From contig NZ_BJYY01000019.1 in the NCBI RefSeq assembly GCF_007991755.1, positions 62,001-126,000 of the forward strand: a stretch of DNA of 64,000 nt. The letters are read 5' to 3'. Shown one piece after another: positions 16,661-24,509 of the stretch. This stretch comes from Cellulomonas aerilata. Lineage in GTDB: Bacteria > Actinomycetota > Actinomycetes > Actinomycetales > Cellulomonadaceae. Under the pieces are notes generated by a model that saw only the letters and a program-made list of their open reading frames with translations, had not been told where the DNA came from and did not search any database. Each line of letters opens with the position of its first letter. The stretch's first letter is position 1. Both the position numbers and the translations under genes were made by a program.

Positions 16661-18751
16661 ATGACCTCGACCGACCTGGACCCCGGCAACCCCTTCGCCG
16701 CCCCGTCGCAGCTCCCGTTCGCCCTGCCCGACTACCGAGCCGTCCGGGAGGAGCACTACCTCCCGGCGCTGCTGGCCGGCATGGCGCAGCAGCGCGCCGA
16801 GGTCGAGCAGATCGCCACCGACCCGGCCCCGGCCACCGTGGAGAACACCCTGGTCGCGCTGGAGCGCTCCGGTCGCCTGCTCGGCCGGGCCGCCGCGGCC
16901 TTCTACAACCAGGTCGGCTCCGACAGCACCCCCGCGCTGGAGGCGATCGAGGCCGAGGTCGCCCCGCAGCTCGCGGCTCACCACGACGCGGTGTACCTCG
17001 ACGCCCGGCTCCACGCCCGCCTCGAGGCGCTGGGCGCCGACGTCGACGCGGGCCGGCTCACGCCGGCGCCGGACACCGCCTGGCTCCTGCACACCTACCG
17101 CACGGACTTCGCCCGGTCCGGGATCGGCCTGCCGGAGGCGGAGCAGCAGCGCCTGCGCGAGCTCAACGCCGAGATCACGAGCCTGGAGACGACGTTCGGG
17201 CGCCTCCTCCTGGCGGGCACGAACGCGGCCGCGGTCCTCGTGCAGGACGTCGCCGAGCTCGACGGGCTGGCGCCGGACGCCGTCGCTGCCGCGCGCGAGG
17301 CCGCCCAGGGCCGCGGGCACGACACCGGCTACCTGATCGAGCTCGTCCTGCCCACGCAGCAGCCCGCGCTCGCCAGCCTGACGAACCGGTCGCTGCGCGA
17401 GCGGATCCATCGCGCCTCGGTGACCCGCGGGGCGACCGGCGGCGAGCACGACACCCGCGCGACCGTGCTGGCGCTCGCCCGCCTGCGTGCCGAGCGCGCC
17501 CGGCTGCTCGGGTTCGCCCACCACGCGGCGTACGTCGCCGACGACGCGTGCGCGCGCACCACCGACGCGGTCGACTCGCTGCTGGGCCGGCTGGCGCCTG
17601 CCGCCGTGGCGAACGCCCGGGCGGAGGCGCAGGCGCTCGGCGAGGCGCTGGCGGCCGACGTGCCCGGCGCCACGCTGGAGGCGTGGGACTGGGCGTTCTA
17701 CGCCGAGCGGGTGCGCAAGGAGCGCTACGCGCTGGACGACGCGGTCCTGCGGCCGTACCTCGAGCTGGAGCGCGTCCTGCACGACGGCGTCTTCCGCGCC
17801 GCGGGCGGCCTGTACGGGCTGACCTTCACCGAGCGGACCGACCTGCCCGGCTACCACCCCGACGTGCGCGTGTGGGAGGTCGCGGACGACGGCGCCGCCG
17901 AGCCTCTGGGCCTGTTCCTCGGCGACTTCTACACCCGCGCCTCCAAGCGCGGCGGGGCGTGGATGAACAACCTGGTGGACCAGAACGCGCTGCTCGGCGA
18001 GCGTCCGGTGGTGGTCAACAACCTCAACATCGCCAAGCCGCCGGCCGGCGAGCCGACCCTGCTGACCTTCGACGAGGTCATCACGCTGTTCCACGAGTTC
18101 GGGCACGCCCTGCACGGGCTGCTGTCGGACGTGCGCTACCCCTCCCAGTCCGGCACGGACGTGCCGCGCGACTTCGTCGAGTACCCGTCGCAGGTCAACG
18201 AGATGTGGGCCTGGGACCCGCAGATCCTGCGCGCGTACGCCGTGCACCACGTCACCGCCGAGCCGCTGCCGCAGGAGTGGCTGGACACCATGCTTGCCTC
18301 GCGGCAGTTCAACGAGGGCTTCGCGACGACGGAGTACCTCGCCGCCGCACTGCTCGATCAGGCCTGGTACCAGCTCGGGCCGGACGACGTGCCCACCGAC
18401 CCGGAGAAGGTGGAGGCGTTCGAGGCGGCGGCGCTCCAGCGCGCGGGAGTCGGGTTCGCCCCGGTGCCGCCGCGGTACCGCACGAGCTACTTCAACCACG
18501 TGTTCGGCGGCGGCTACTCGGCCGGCTACTACTCCTACATCTGGTCGGAGGTGCTCGACGCGGACACCGTCGAGTGGTTCGCCGAGAACGGCGGCCTGCG
18601 GCGGGAGAACGGCGACACCTTCCGGCGGCGGCTGCTCGGCCGCGGCGGGTCGGTCGAGGCGATGGACTCGTTCCGGGACCTGCGCGGCCGGGACCCCAGG
18701 ATCGAGCCGCTGCTGGCGCGGCGGGGCCTGCTGGAGGCAGCGACCGACTGA
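16661..18751 (+). CDS. dcp: M3-family zinc metallopeptidase (dipeptidyl carboxypeptidase/oligopeptidase)
   Basis: A 696-residue cytoplasmic peptidase of family M3. The zinc site HEFGHALHG is at residues 478-486 (His478, Glu479, His482), with downstream FVEYPSQVNEMWAWDP giving the third ligand Glu. FNHVFGGGYSAGYYSYIWSEVLDADTVEWF forms part of the substrate wall. The length and N-terminal NPFAAPSQLPFALPDYRAVREEHYLPAL match bacterial dipeptidyl carboxypeptidases (Dcp) more closely than oligopeptidase A, but the two are hard to separate by eye. Such enzymes trim dipeptides or degrade short peptides, including proteasome products. It is a single gene. Confidence 0.92.
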   Translation: MTSTDLDPGNPFAAPSQLPFALPDYRAVREEHYLPALLAGMAQQRAEVEQIATDPAPATVENTLVALERSGRLLGRAAAAFYNQVGSDSTPALEAIEAEVAPQLAAHHDAVYLDARLHARLEALGADVDAGRLTPAPDTAWLLHTYRTDFARSGIGLPEAEQQRLRELNAEITSLETTFGRLLLAGTNAAAVLVQDVAELDGLAPDAVAAAREAAQGRGHDTGYLIELVLPTQQPALASLTNRSLRERIHRASVTRGATGGEHDTRATVLALARLRAERARLLGFAHHAAYVADDACARTTDAVDSLLGRLAPAAVANARAEAQALGEALAADVPGATLEAWDWAFYAERVRKERYALDDAVLRPYLELERVLHDGVFRAAGGLYGLTFTERTDLPGYHPDVRVWEVADDGAAEPLGLFLGDFYTRASKRGGAWMNNLVDQNALLGERPVVVNNLNIAKPPAGEPTLLTFDEVITLFHEFGHALHGLLSDVRYPSQSGTDVPRDFVEYPSQVNEMWAWDPQILRAYAVHHVTAEPLPQEWLDTMLASRQFNEGFATTEYLAAALLDQAWYQLGPDDVPTDPEKVEAFEAAALQRAGVGFAPVPPRYRTSYFNHVFGGGYSAGYYSYIWSEVLDADTVEWFAENGGLRRENGDTFRRRLLGRGGSVEAMDSFRDLRGRDPRIEPLLARRGLLEAATD

Positions 18752-18756
18752 CCGCC

Positions 18757-18810
18757 GCGCGCCCCGGAGCGCGCCCCGGAGCGCGCCCACCGGCGTGCGC
18801 CCACCGGCGT
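18757..18810. repeat. Two adjacent duplications after the M3 peptidase gene
   Basis: A 12-base unit GCGCGCCCCGGA occurs twice, then a 14-base unit GCGCCCACCGGCGT twice, directly after the stop codon. Confidence 0.85.
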
Positions 18811-18864
18811 GCGTCCGGGGCCGCCCGGTGCGGACCCTGCGCGGGCGGCGTCGGACCGCACCGG

Positions 18865-18870
18865 TACGGT
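18865..18870 (+). promoter_or_regulatory. Putative leaderless -10 (TACGGT) before the M20 gene
   Basis: TACGGT ends seven bases before the ATG at 18878. No ribosome site lies between them. Confidence 0.55.
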
Positions 18871-18877
18871 GGGGCGC

Positions 18878-20209
18878 ATGTCGAGCCCCGCCGCCGCCCG
18901 CGCCGTGACCGCCCAGGACGAGGTGCTGGGGATCTGCCAGGACCTGCTGCGGATCGACACGTCGAACTACGGCGACGGCTCGGGCCCGGGGGAGCGCGTC
19001 GCCGCCGAGTACGTCATGGCGTCCCTCACCGAGGTGGGCCTGGACCCGGAGTACGTGGAGTCGGCCCCCGGGCGCGCCAACGTCCTGGTGCGCCTGCCCG
19101 GGGAGGACCCCACCCGCGGCGCGCTCGTGCTGCACGGGCACCTCGACGTCGTGCCCGCGCAGGCGTCGGACTGGCAGGTCGACCCCTTCGGCGGCGAGGA
19201 GCGCGACGGTCTGCTGTGGGGCCGCGGCGCCGTCGACATGAAGGACATGGACGCGATGATCCTGGCGGTCGTGCGCCAGATGGCCCGCGAGGGGCGTCGG
19301 CCCGCCCGGGACGTCGTCGTGGCGATGTTCGCCGACGAGGAGGCGGGCGGGGCGTTCGGCGCCCGCTGGCTGGTCGACAACCGGCCCGACCTCTTCGAGG
19401 GCGCGACGGAGGCGATCAGCGAGGTCGGCGGCTACTCGGTCGAGATCGACGGGCGCCGCACCTACCTGCTGCAGACCGCCGAGAAGGGCATCGCCTGGCT
19501 GCGGCTCGTCGCCGACGGCCGGGCCGGGCACGGCAGCCAGGTGAACACGGACAACGCCGTGACCCACCTCGCGGCGGCGGTCGCCCGCATCGGCCGGCAC
19601 CCGTGGCCGATGACGCTCACCCCGACCGTGCACCGGCTGCTGGAGGGCGTCGCGGACCTCACGGGGCTGCGGTTCGACCCCGAGGACGAGGGCACGGTCG
19701 ACCGTCTCGTCGACGCGCTGGGCCCGGCCGCGCGGTTCGTCGGCGCCACCATCCGCAACACGTCGAACCCGACGCAGCTCGGCGCCGGGTACAAGGCGAA
19801 CGTGATCCCGGGCCGTGCGGAGGCCGTGCTGGACAGCCGGTTCCTGCCCGGGCACGGGGAGGCGGCGATGGCGACGCTGCGCGAGCTCGCCGGCGACCAC
19901 GTGCGCCTGGAGCCGATCCACCAGGACATCGCCCTGGAGGTGCCCTTCGAGGGTGACCTGGTCGACGCCATGGTCGCGGCGCTGCACGCCGAGGACCCGG
20001 GCGCGACCGTGCTGCCGTACACGCTGTCCGGCGGCACGGACAACAAGTCCCTGGCCCGCCTGGGCATCACCGGCTACGGGTTCGCCCCGCTGCTGCTGCC
20101 GCCGGAGCTCGACTTCTCCGCGATGTTCCACGGGGTGGACGAGCGGGTGCCGACGAGCGCGCTGACGTTCGGCGTGCGCGTGCTGGACCGGCTCCTCGCC
20201 ACGGGCTGA
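18878..20209 (+). CDS. M20-family metallohydrolase
   Basis: A 443-residue two-zinc hydrolase (M20/M25/M40). LVLHGHLDVVPAQASDW gives the first zinc His and catalytic Asp, WGRGAVDMKDMDAMI the bridging Asp, and FADEEAGGAFGARWLV the catalytic Glu pair. GHGSQVNTDNAVTHLAAAV lies in the dimerisation domain and SGGTDNKSLARLGITGYGF near the end. Family members are carboxypeptidases, deacylases or dipeptidases acting on N-acyl amino acids or peptides; the substrate here is unknown. ATG 18878 starts directly after a -10-like element, suggesting a leaderless transcript. Confidence 0.9.
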   Translation: MSSPAAARAVTAQDEVLGICQDLLRIDTSNYGDGSGPGERVAAEYVMASLTEVGLDPEYVESAPGRANVLVRLPGEDPTRGALVLHGHLDVVPAQASDWQVDPFGGEERDGLLWGRGAVDMKDMDAMILAVVRQMAREGRRPARDVVVAMFADEEAGGAFGARWLVDNRPDLFEGATEAISEVGGYSVEIDGRRTYLLQTAEKGIAWLRLVADGRAGHGSQVNTDNAVTHLAAAVARIGRHPWPMTLTPTVHRLLEGVADLTGLRFDPEDEGTVDRLVDALGPAARFVGATIRNTSNPTQLGAGYKANVIPGRAEAVLDSRFLPGHGEAAMATLRELAGDHVRLEPIHQDIALEVPFEGDLVDAMVAALHAEDPGATVLPYTLSGGTDNKSLARLGITGYGFAPLLLPPELDFSAMFHGVDERVPTSALTFGVRVLDRLLATG

Positions 20210-20276
20210 CCGGCGCGCACGACCCGACGCCGACCGGCCTCGCGCCCGCGGGCAGCGGCCGGCCCACCCGCCCGGG

Positions 20277-20525
20277 TCAGTCCTCCCCGAGCTCCAGGGT
20301 GCTGCGCACCCGGATGATCTTGCGGCGCAGCCAGACCTTGCGCTCGCCGCCGGCGAACAGCCGGGTCCGGGCGAGCTCCCAGCGGCCGTACTCGGCCTGC
20401 TCGGTGAGCAGCCGGCGCGCGTCGTTGCGGCTGGTGTCCCGGGGGATCGTCAGCACGCGGTACTCGTACTGACCGCCACCTGCGGCCCACTCGCTGCGGG
20501 CACGACCTGCGACCCTGCTCTCCAT
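20277..20525 (-). CDS. DUF5703 family protein, 82 residues
   Basis: The sequence YEYRVLTIPRDTSRNDARRLLTEQAEYGRWELARTRLF followed by WLRRKIIRVRSTL is the pattern of DUF5703, a small actinobacterial family without known function. It is basic and probably cytoplasmic. ATG at 20525 has GAAGGGA at good spacing; a longer frame reaching 20720 has no support. It faces the M20 gene and diverges from an acidic small protein gene. Confidence 0.85.
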   Translation of the reverse strand: MESRVAGRARSEWAAGGGQYEYRVLTIPRDTSRNDARRLLTEQAEYGRWELARTRLFAGGERKVWLRRKIIRVRSTLELGED

Positions 20526-20662
20526 CGCGATCCCTTCGTCGCCCGACCAGCCCGAACACCGATTCCTGCGCGGGACCCGGGCGTACGCCCGAGCCAGCCG
20601 ACGGGACCTCAACACCCCGGTGCGGGCGTCGATTCCCGATGCCATTGTGCCGTGACCGGCGC

Positions 20663-20668
20663 TACCGT
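20663..20668 (+). promoter_or_regulatory. Putative leaderless -10 (TACCGT)
   Basis: TACCGT lies six bases before the ATG at 20675. Confidence 0.55.
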
Positions 20669-20674
20669 CGGTGC

Positions 20675-21001
20675 ATGACCGTCGACCCGCGTGCCGCCCT
20701 CGATCGATTCGTCGCCGCACTCGAGGCCCACTTCCAGGCCGTGGCCGGCCGGCGCGGGGACGACGACCCCGCCGTCGACGACGCGTACGACGTCCTGGCC
20801 GACGCGTTCGAGGTGTACGACGACGCCCTGGCGACCGTGCACGGGGAGGCGACGCCGTTCTACCTCGTCGAGGACGAGGACGAGGCGCTCGAGGACGACG
20901 TGGTCACGGGCGACGAGCCGGCGGACTACGACGCGGACGTGGACGACGACGACCTGGTCGACCGGCTCGGCGACGACGTCGGGACCGGCACCGCGCGCTG
21001 A
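20675..21001 (+). CDS. Acidic small protein, function unknown, 108 residues
   Basis: The N-terminal half is helical and amphipathic (DPRAALDRFVAALEAHFQAV, AYDVLADAFEVYDDALATVHG). The C-terminal third is strongly acidic (EDEDEALEDD, DADVDDDD). I know this type of protein only as an actinobacterial hypothetical found beside DUF5703 genes. The acidic tail could be a binding surface for basic proteins or nucleic-acid-binding partners, but that is speculation. The start at 20675 follows a -10-like element directly, so the message is probably leaderless. Confidence 0.75.
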   Translation: MTVDPRAALDRFVAALEAHFQAVAGRRGDDDPAVDDAYDVLADAFEVYDDALATVHGEATPFYLVEDEDEALEDDVVTGDEPADYDADVDDDDLVDRLGDDVGTGTAR

Positions 21002-21002
21002 C

Positions 21003-21965
21003 TCAGCGGCGCTCGGGGTACCCGAGCTCCGGTGCGCTCACCTCGTCCAGCGCGAGGACGATCTCCGGCGGCAGGAGCAGGTCACGGGCGGCCAGCGAGC
21101 CGCGGAGCTGCACGGGCGTGCGCGCCCCGACGATCGCCGAGGCGATCTGCGTGCGCACGCGCAGCCACGCCAGCGCCACGTCCAGCGGGGCGCAGCCCAG
21201 GCCGTCGGCGGCGGTCGCGACCGCCTCGACCACCGCCAGGGACCCGGCGCCGAGGTACGGCTCGACGAACCCGGCCAGGTGCGGTGACGCCGCCCGGGAG
21301 TCCGCCGGGATCGTCCGGCGGTACTTGCCGGTCAGCACGCCCCGGCCCAGCGGGGACCAGGCCAGCACCCCGACCCCGAGCTCCGCCGCCGCGGGCAGGA
21401 CCTCCCGCTCGACGCCCCGCTGCAGCAGGGAGTACTCCACCTCGACCGCCGCCAGGCCGACGTCCCCGGCCAGCAGGGTCGCGGCGCGCGCGGTCTGCCA
21501 GCCGGGATGGTTGGCGAGCCCGACGTAGCGGGCGCGACCGCTGGTGACCGCGAGCCGCAGCGCGGACAGGGTCTCGTCCAGCGGGGTGCGAGGGTCCGGG
21601 GTCTGCACGAGCCACAGGTCGACGTGGTCGGTGCGCAGCCGCGCCAGGGACGCGTCCAGGGACGTCAGCAGCGCGCCGCGGGAGGCGTCGACGACCCCGC
21701 CGGCGTCGGTGCGCCGGACGCCGCCCTTGGTGCACAGCACGACGTCGTCGCGGCTGACCGTGGATCCCAGCAGCGAGCCGATGAGCTCCTCGGCGGCGCC
21801 GTCGGCGTAGGACGCGGCGGTGTCCAGCAGCGTGCCGCCCGCGTCGACGAAGTCGCGCAGCTGCTCGGCGGCCTCGTGCTCGTCGGTGTCACGGCTCCAG
21901 GTCATCGTGCCCAGCCCCAGGTGGGAGACCCGCAGGCCGGTGCGTCCGAGCTGCCGCTGTTCCAT
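21003..21965 (-). CDS. Aldo/keto reductase
   Basis: A 320-residue TIM-barrel oxidoreductase. It starts [21 protein letters not shown], has [24 protein letters not shown] (catalytic Asp and Tyr), [10 protein letters not shown] (catalytic Lys), and [24 protein letters not shown] in place of the usual DLYQLH segment. Here the active-site His after DLWLVQ appears replaced by Thr, so the usual catalytic His is not evident. The NADPH phosphate site ([20 protein letters not shown]) is present. The physiological substrate is unknown. Start 21965 follows a TAGCGT element on the minus strand. Confidence 0.88.
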   Translation of the reverse strand: MEQRQLGRTGLRVSHLGLGTMTWSRDTDEHEAAEQLRDFVDAGGTLLDTAASYADGAAEELIGSLLGSTVSRDDVVLCTKGGVRRTDAGGVVDASRGALLTSLDASLARLRTDHVDLWLVQTPDPRTPLDETLSALRLAVTSGRARYVGLANHPGWQTARAATLLAGDVGLAAVEVEYSLLQRGVEREVLPAAAELGVGVLAWSPLGRGVLTGKYRRTIPADSRAASPHLAGFVEPYLGAGSLAVVEAVATAADGLGCAPLDVALAWLRVRTQIASAIVGARTPVQLRGSLAARDLLLPPEIVLALDEVSAPELGYPERR

Positions 21966-21973
21966 GGGGCGGA

Positions 21974-21979
21974 ACGCTA
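21974..21979 (-). promoter_or_regulatory. Putative leaderless -10 (TAGCGT) before the aldo/keto reductase
   Basis: The minus strand reads TAGCGT eight bases before the ATG at 21965. Confidence 0.5.
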
Positions 21980-22053
21980 CCGGGCGCCCGACGGAGGCCC
22001 GGCGAGCGGGCCGGGTGCCAGCGCGGCGGTCCGGACGACCCCTGCTCCGCGGT

Positions 22054-22059
22054 TAGCCT
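22054..22059 (+). promoter_or_regulatory. Putative -10 (TAGCCT) of the uppP unit
   Basis: TAGCCT lies eight bases before an eight-codon open frame that overlaps the uppP start. Confidence 0.5.
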
Positions 22060-22067
22060 TGGGCATC

Positions 22068-22094
22068 ATGACGGTCTTGGTGGCAACGGCATGA
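22068..22094 (+). CDS. Possible eight-codon leader ORF coupled to uppP
   Basis: ATG at 22068 opens the frame MTVLVATA, whose stop TGA overlaps the uppP ATG (ATGA). It stands just after a -10-like TAGCCT, so it could be the leaderless entry point for ribosomes, which then restart at uppP. It may equally be a longer alternative 5' end with no function of its own. Confidence 0.35.
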   Translation: MTVLVATA

Positions 22095-22969
22095 GCATGT
22101 GGGACGCGATCATCCTGGGGCTCGTGCAAGGACTCACCGAGTTCCTGCCGATCTCCTCCAGCGCCCATCTGCGCATCGTCGGCGAGCTCCTCGGCTCGTC
22201 CGACCCGGGAGCCGCCTTCACCGCGATCACCCAGATCGGCACCGAGACGGCGGTCCTGCTGTACTTCCGCCGCGACATCGCCCGGATCGCCGGGGCGTGG
22301 TGGCGGGCGCTGACCGGCCGGCACGGCACCGACCGCGCGTCCCGGTTCGGCTCGCACGACCCGGACGCCCGGATGGCCTGGTACATCGCGCTGGGCAGCG
22401 TGCCGATCGTCGTGCTGGGGCTGCTGTTCCAGGACTCCATCGAGAGCCGGTTCCGCAACCTCTACCTCATCGCGTTCACGCTCGCCGCGTTCGCCCTCGT
22501 GCTGGGGTGGGCCGACCGGCGCGGCCGCAAGGCGCGCCCGCTGACCGGGCTGACCCCGCGCCACGCCGTGCTGTTCGGGCTCGCGCAGGCGCTGGCGCTG
22601 ATCCCGGGGGTGTCCCGGTCGGGCGGGACCATCACCGCCGGGCTGCTCATGGGCTACACCCGCGAGGCCGCGGCCCGGTACTCGTTCCTGCTCGCCATCC
22701 CGGCGGTCATGGGGTCCGGGCTGTACCAGCTGGCCTCCAGCACGGGCGACTTCGGGACCCCGGGCACCCCGAGCGTCGCGGCGACGCTGGTGGCGACGCT
22801 GGTGGCGTTCGTCGTGGGCTACGTCGTGATCATCGGCTTCCTCAAGATCGTCTCGACCTACAGCTACCGGCCGTTCGTCGTGTACCGGCTCGTCCTCGCG
22901 GTCGTCGTCGTGGTCCTGCTCGCCACCGGCGCGCTGACCGCGGTCGCGCCCACGCCCGCCGGCGGCTGA
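22091..22969 (+). CDS. uppP: Undecaprenyl-diphosphatase UppP (BacA type)
   Basis: A 292-residue integral membrane protein with about eight helices. It removes one phosphate from undecaprenyl diphosphate to recycle the lipid carrier for peptidoglycan and other wall polymers. Hallmarks are [20 protein letters not shown] near the N-terminus (with the catalytic Glu) and [32 protein letters not shown] at about residues 176-207. No ribosome site of note precedes ATG 22091, but a small upstream frame overlaps it. Overproduction of this family gives bacitracin resistance in other bacteria. mshC follows as a separate unit. Confidence 0.96.
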   Translation: MSMWDAIILGLVQGLTEFLPISSSAHLRIVGELLGSSDPGAAFTAITQIGTETAVLLYFRRDIARIAGAWWRALTGRHGTDRASRFGSHDPDARMAWYIALGSVPIVVLGLLFQDSIESRFRNLYLIAFTLAAFALVLGWADRRGRKARPLTGLTPRHAVLFGLAQALALIPGVSRSGGTITAGLLMGYTREAAARYSFLLAIPAVMGSGLYQLASSTGDFGTPGTPSVAATLVATLVAFVVGYVVIIGFLKIVSTYSYRPFVVYRLVLAVVVVVLLATGALTAVAPTPAGG

Positions 22970-23045
22970 GCCCCGGACCGGGACGCGGCGCCGGGCGCCG
23001 GGTACCGCCCAGCGGACCCGCGCGGCCGACTCCTCGCGGCGCAGT

Positions 23046-23051
23046 TACGCT
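23046..23051 (+). promoter_or_regulatory. Putative leaderless -10 (TACGCT) before mshC
   Basis: TACGCT lies six bases before the GTG at 23058. Confidence 0.6.
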
Positions 23052-23057
23052 CACCCG

Positions 23058-24359
23058 GTGCAGACCTGGCCCGCTCCGCAGATCCCACGACTCCCCGGTC
23101 GGGGTGGCCCGGTGCACGTGCGCGACACCTCCACGGGCGAGCTGACGGTCGCCGCGCCGGGCCCGCGCGCCACCATGTACGTCTGCGGGATCACGCCCTA
23201 CGACGCGACGCACCTGGGCCACGCCGCGACCTACGTCGCCTTCGACCTGCTCGGCCGGGCCTGGCGCGACGCCGGCCTGGACGTCCGCTACGCCTCCAAC
23301 GTCACCGACGTGGACGACCCGCTGCTGGAGCGCGCGACGGACACCGGGGTGGACTGGCGCGACCTCGCCGACGACCAGATCGCCCTGTTCTCCCAGGACA
23401 TGGCCGCGCTCGCCGTCGTCCCGCCGGACGTCTACCTCGGCGCCGTGGAGACCGTCCCGGACGTGGTCGACGCCGTCGAGGCCCTGCTGGCTGCGGGCGC
23501 GGCCTACCGCGTGCCGGTCGAGGCCGGCGCCGGGGCGGCCGGCGGTGCCGGGGCTGCCGACGGGGACGTGTACGCCGACCTGTCGGTGGACCCGGCGTTC
23601 GGCGCGGTGGCCGGGCTGAGCACCGAGCACATGGTCAAGCTCTTCGGCGAGCGTGGCGGGGACCCCGACCGGCCCGGCAAGCGCGACCCCCTGGACCCGC
23701 TGCTGTGGCGCCGCGAGCGTCCCGGCGAGCCCGCGTGGGACGGCCGCAGCCTGGGCACCGGGCGGCCGGGCTGGCACATCGAGTGCGCCGTCATCGCCCG
23801 CGACGGGCTCGGCGTGCCGTTCGACGTGCAGGGCGGCGGCGTGGACCTGCAGTTCCCCCACCACGAGATGAGCACGTCCCACGCGCGGGTGCTCGACGGC
23901 GGCCTCGGCGCCCGCGTGCACGTGCACGCCGGGATGGTCGGGCTCGACGGCGAGAAGATGAGCAAGTCCCGCGGGAACCTCGTGCTGGTCTCGGCGCTGC
24001 GCGCGCAGGGCGTGGACCCGATGGCGATCCGGCTCGCGCTGCTCGCGCACCACTACGCGACCGACTGGCCGTGGACCGACGCCGACCTGGCCCGCGCCAC
24101 CGTCCGGCTCGAGCGCTGGCGTCGCGCCGTCGCCGCCGGCCGCGGTCCCGACGCCGGGGCGACCGTGGCCGAGCTGCGTGCCGCGCTCGCCGCGGACCTC
24201 GACGCGCCGCGGGCCCTGGCCGCGGTCGACGTGTGGGTCGAGGCAGCCCTGGGCGGCGCGGCGGCCGACGGCCCACTCACCGGGGAGGCAGGGGACGACG
24301 GCGCCGCACCCGCGCTCGTCGCGCAGGCGGTCGACGCACTGCTCGGCGTCCGGCTGTGA
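23058..24359 (+). CDS. mshC: Mycothiol ligase MshC
   Basis: A 433-residue cysteine ligase that joins L-cysteine, activated as cysteinyl-AMP, to GlcN-Ins in mycothiol synthesis. It is a class I cysteinyl-tRNA synthetase relative: [20 protein letters not shown] holds the zinc Cys and HIGH-like motif, [14 protein letters not shown] and [14 protein letters not shown] the zinc site, and KMSKSRGN the KMSKS loop. The anticodon-binding domain of a true CysRS is missing and the TPYDATH signature separates MshC from CysS. An Ala/Gly insertion (residues about 154-170) is unusual but short. The GTG start directly follows a TANNNT element. Confidence 0.95.
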   Translation: MQTWPAPQIPRLPGRGGPVHVRDTSTGELTVAAPGPRATMYVCGITPYDATHLGHAATYVAFDLLGRAWRDAGLDVRYASNVTDVDDPLLERATDTGVDWRDLADDQIALFSQDMAALAVVPPDVYLGAVETVPDVVDAVEALLAAGAAYRVPVEAGAGAAGGAGAADGDVYADLSVDPAFGAVAGLSTEHMVKLFGERGGDPDRPGKRDPLDPLLWRRERPGEPAWDGRSLGTGRPGWHIECAVIARDGLGVPFDVQGGGVDLQFPHHEMSTSHARVLDGGLGARVHVHAGMVGLDGEKMSKSRGNLVLVSALRAQGVDPMAIRLALLAHHYATDWPWTDADLARATVRLERWRRAVAAGRGPDAGATVAELRAALAADLDAPRALAAVDVWVEAALGGAAADGPLTGEAGDDGAAPALVAQAVDALLGVRL

Positions 24360-24509
24360 CCTGGAGCCGGCCCTGAGCTGACGTCCCCGCACGGCGCCGC
24401 GCGAGCCGCGCGAGGCCACGCGAGCCCGCGCGGAGCCACGCGAGCCCGTCCGAGCCGGGCGAGCCCGGGCACCCGGCTCAGCGCGGCCGGACCACACCCC
24501 CGACCGGCG

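Noticed and set aside
23058-24359. Cysteinyl-tRNA synthetase as the identity of mshC
   Set aside because: It lacks the C-terminal anticodon-binding domain and has the TPYDATH signature of MshC.
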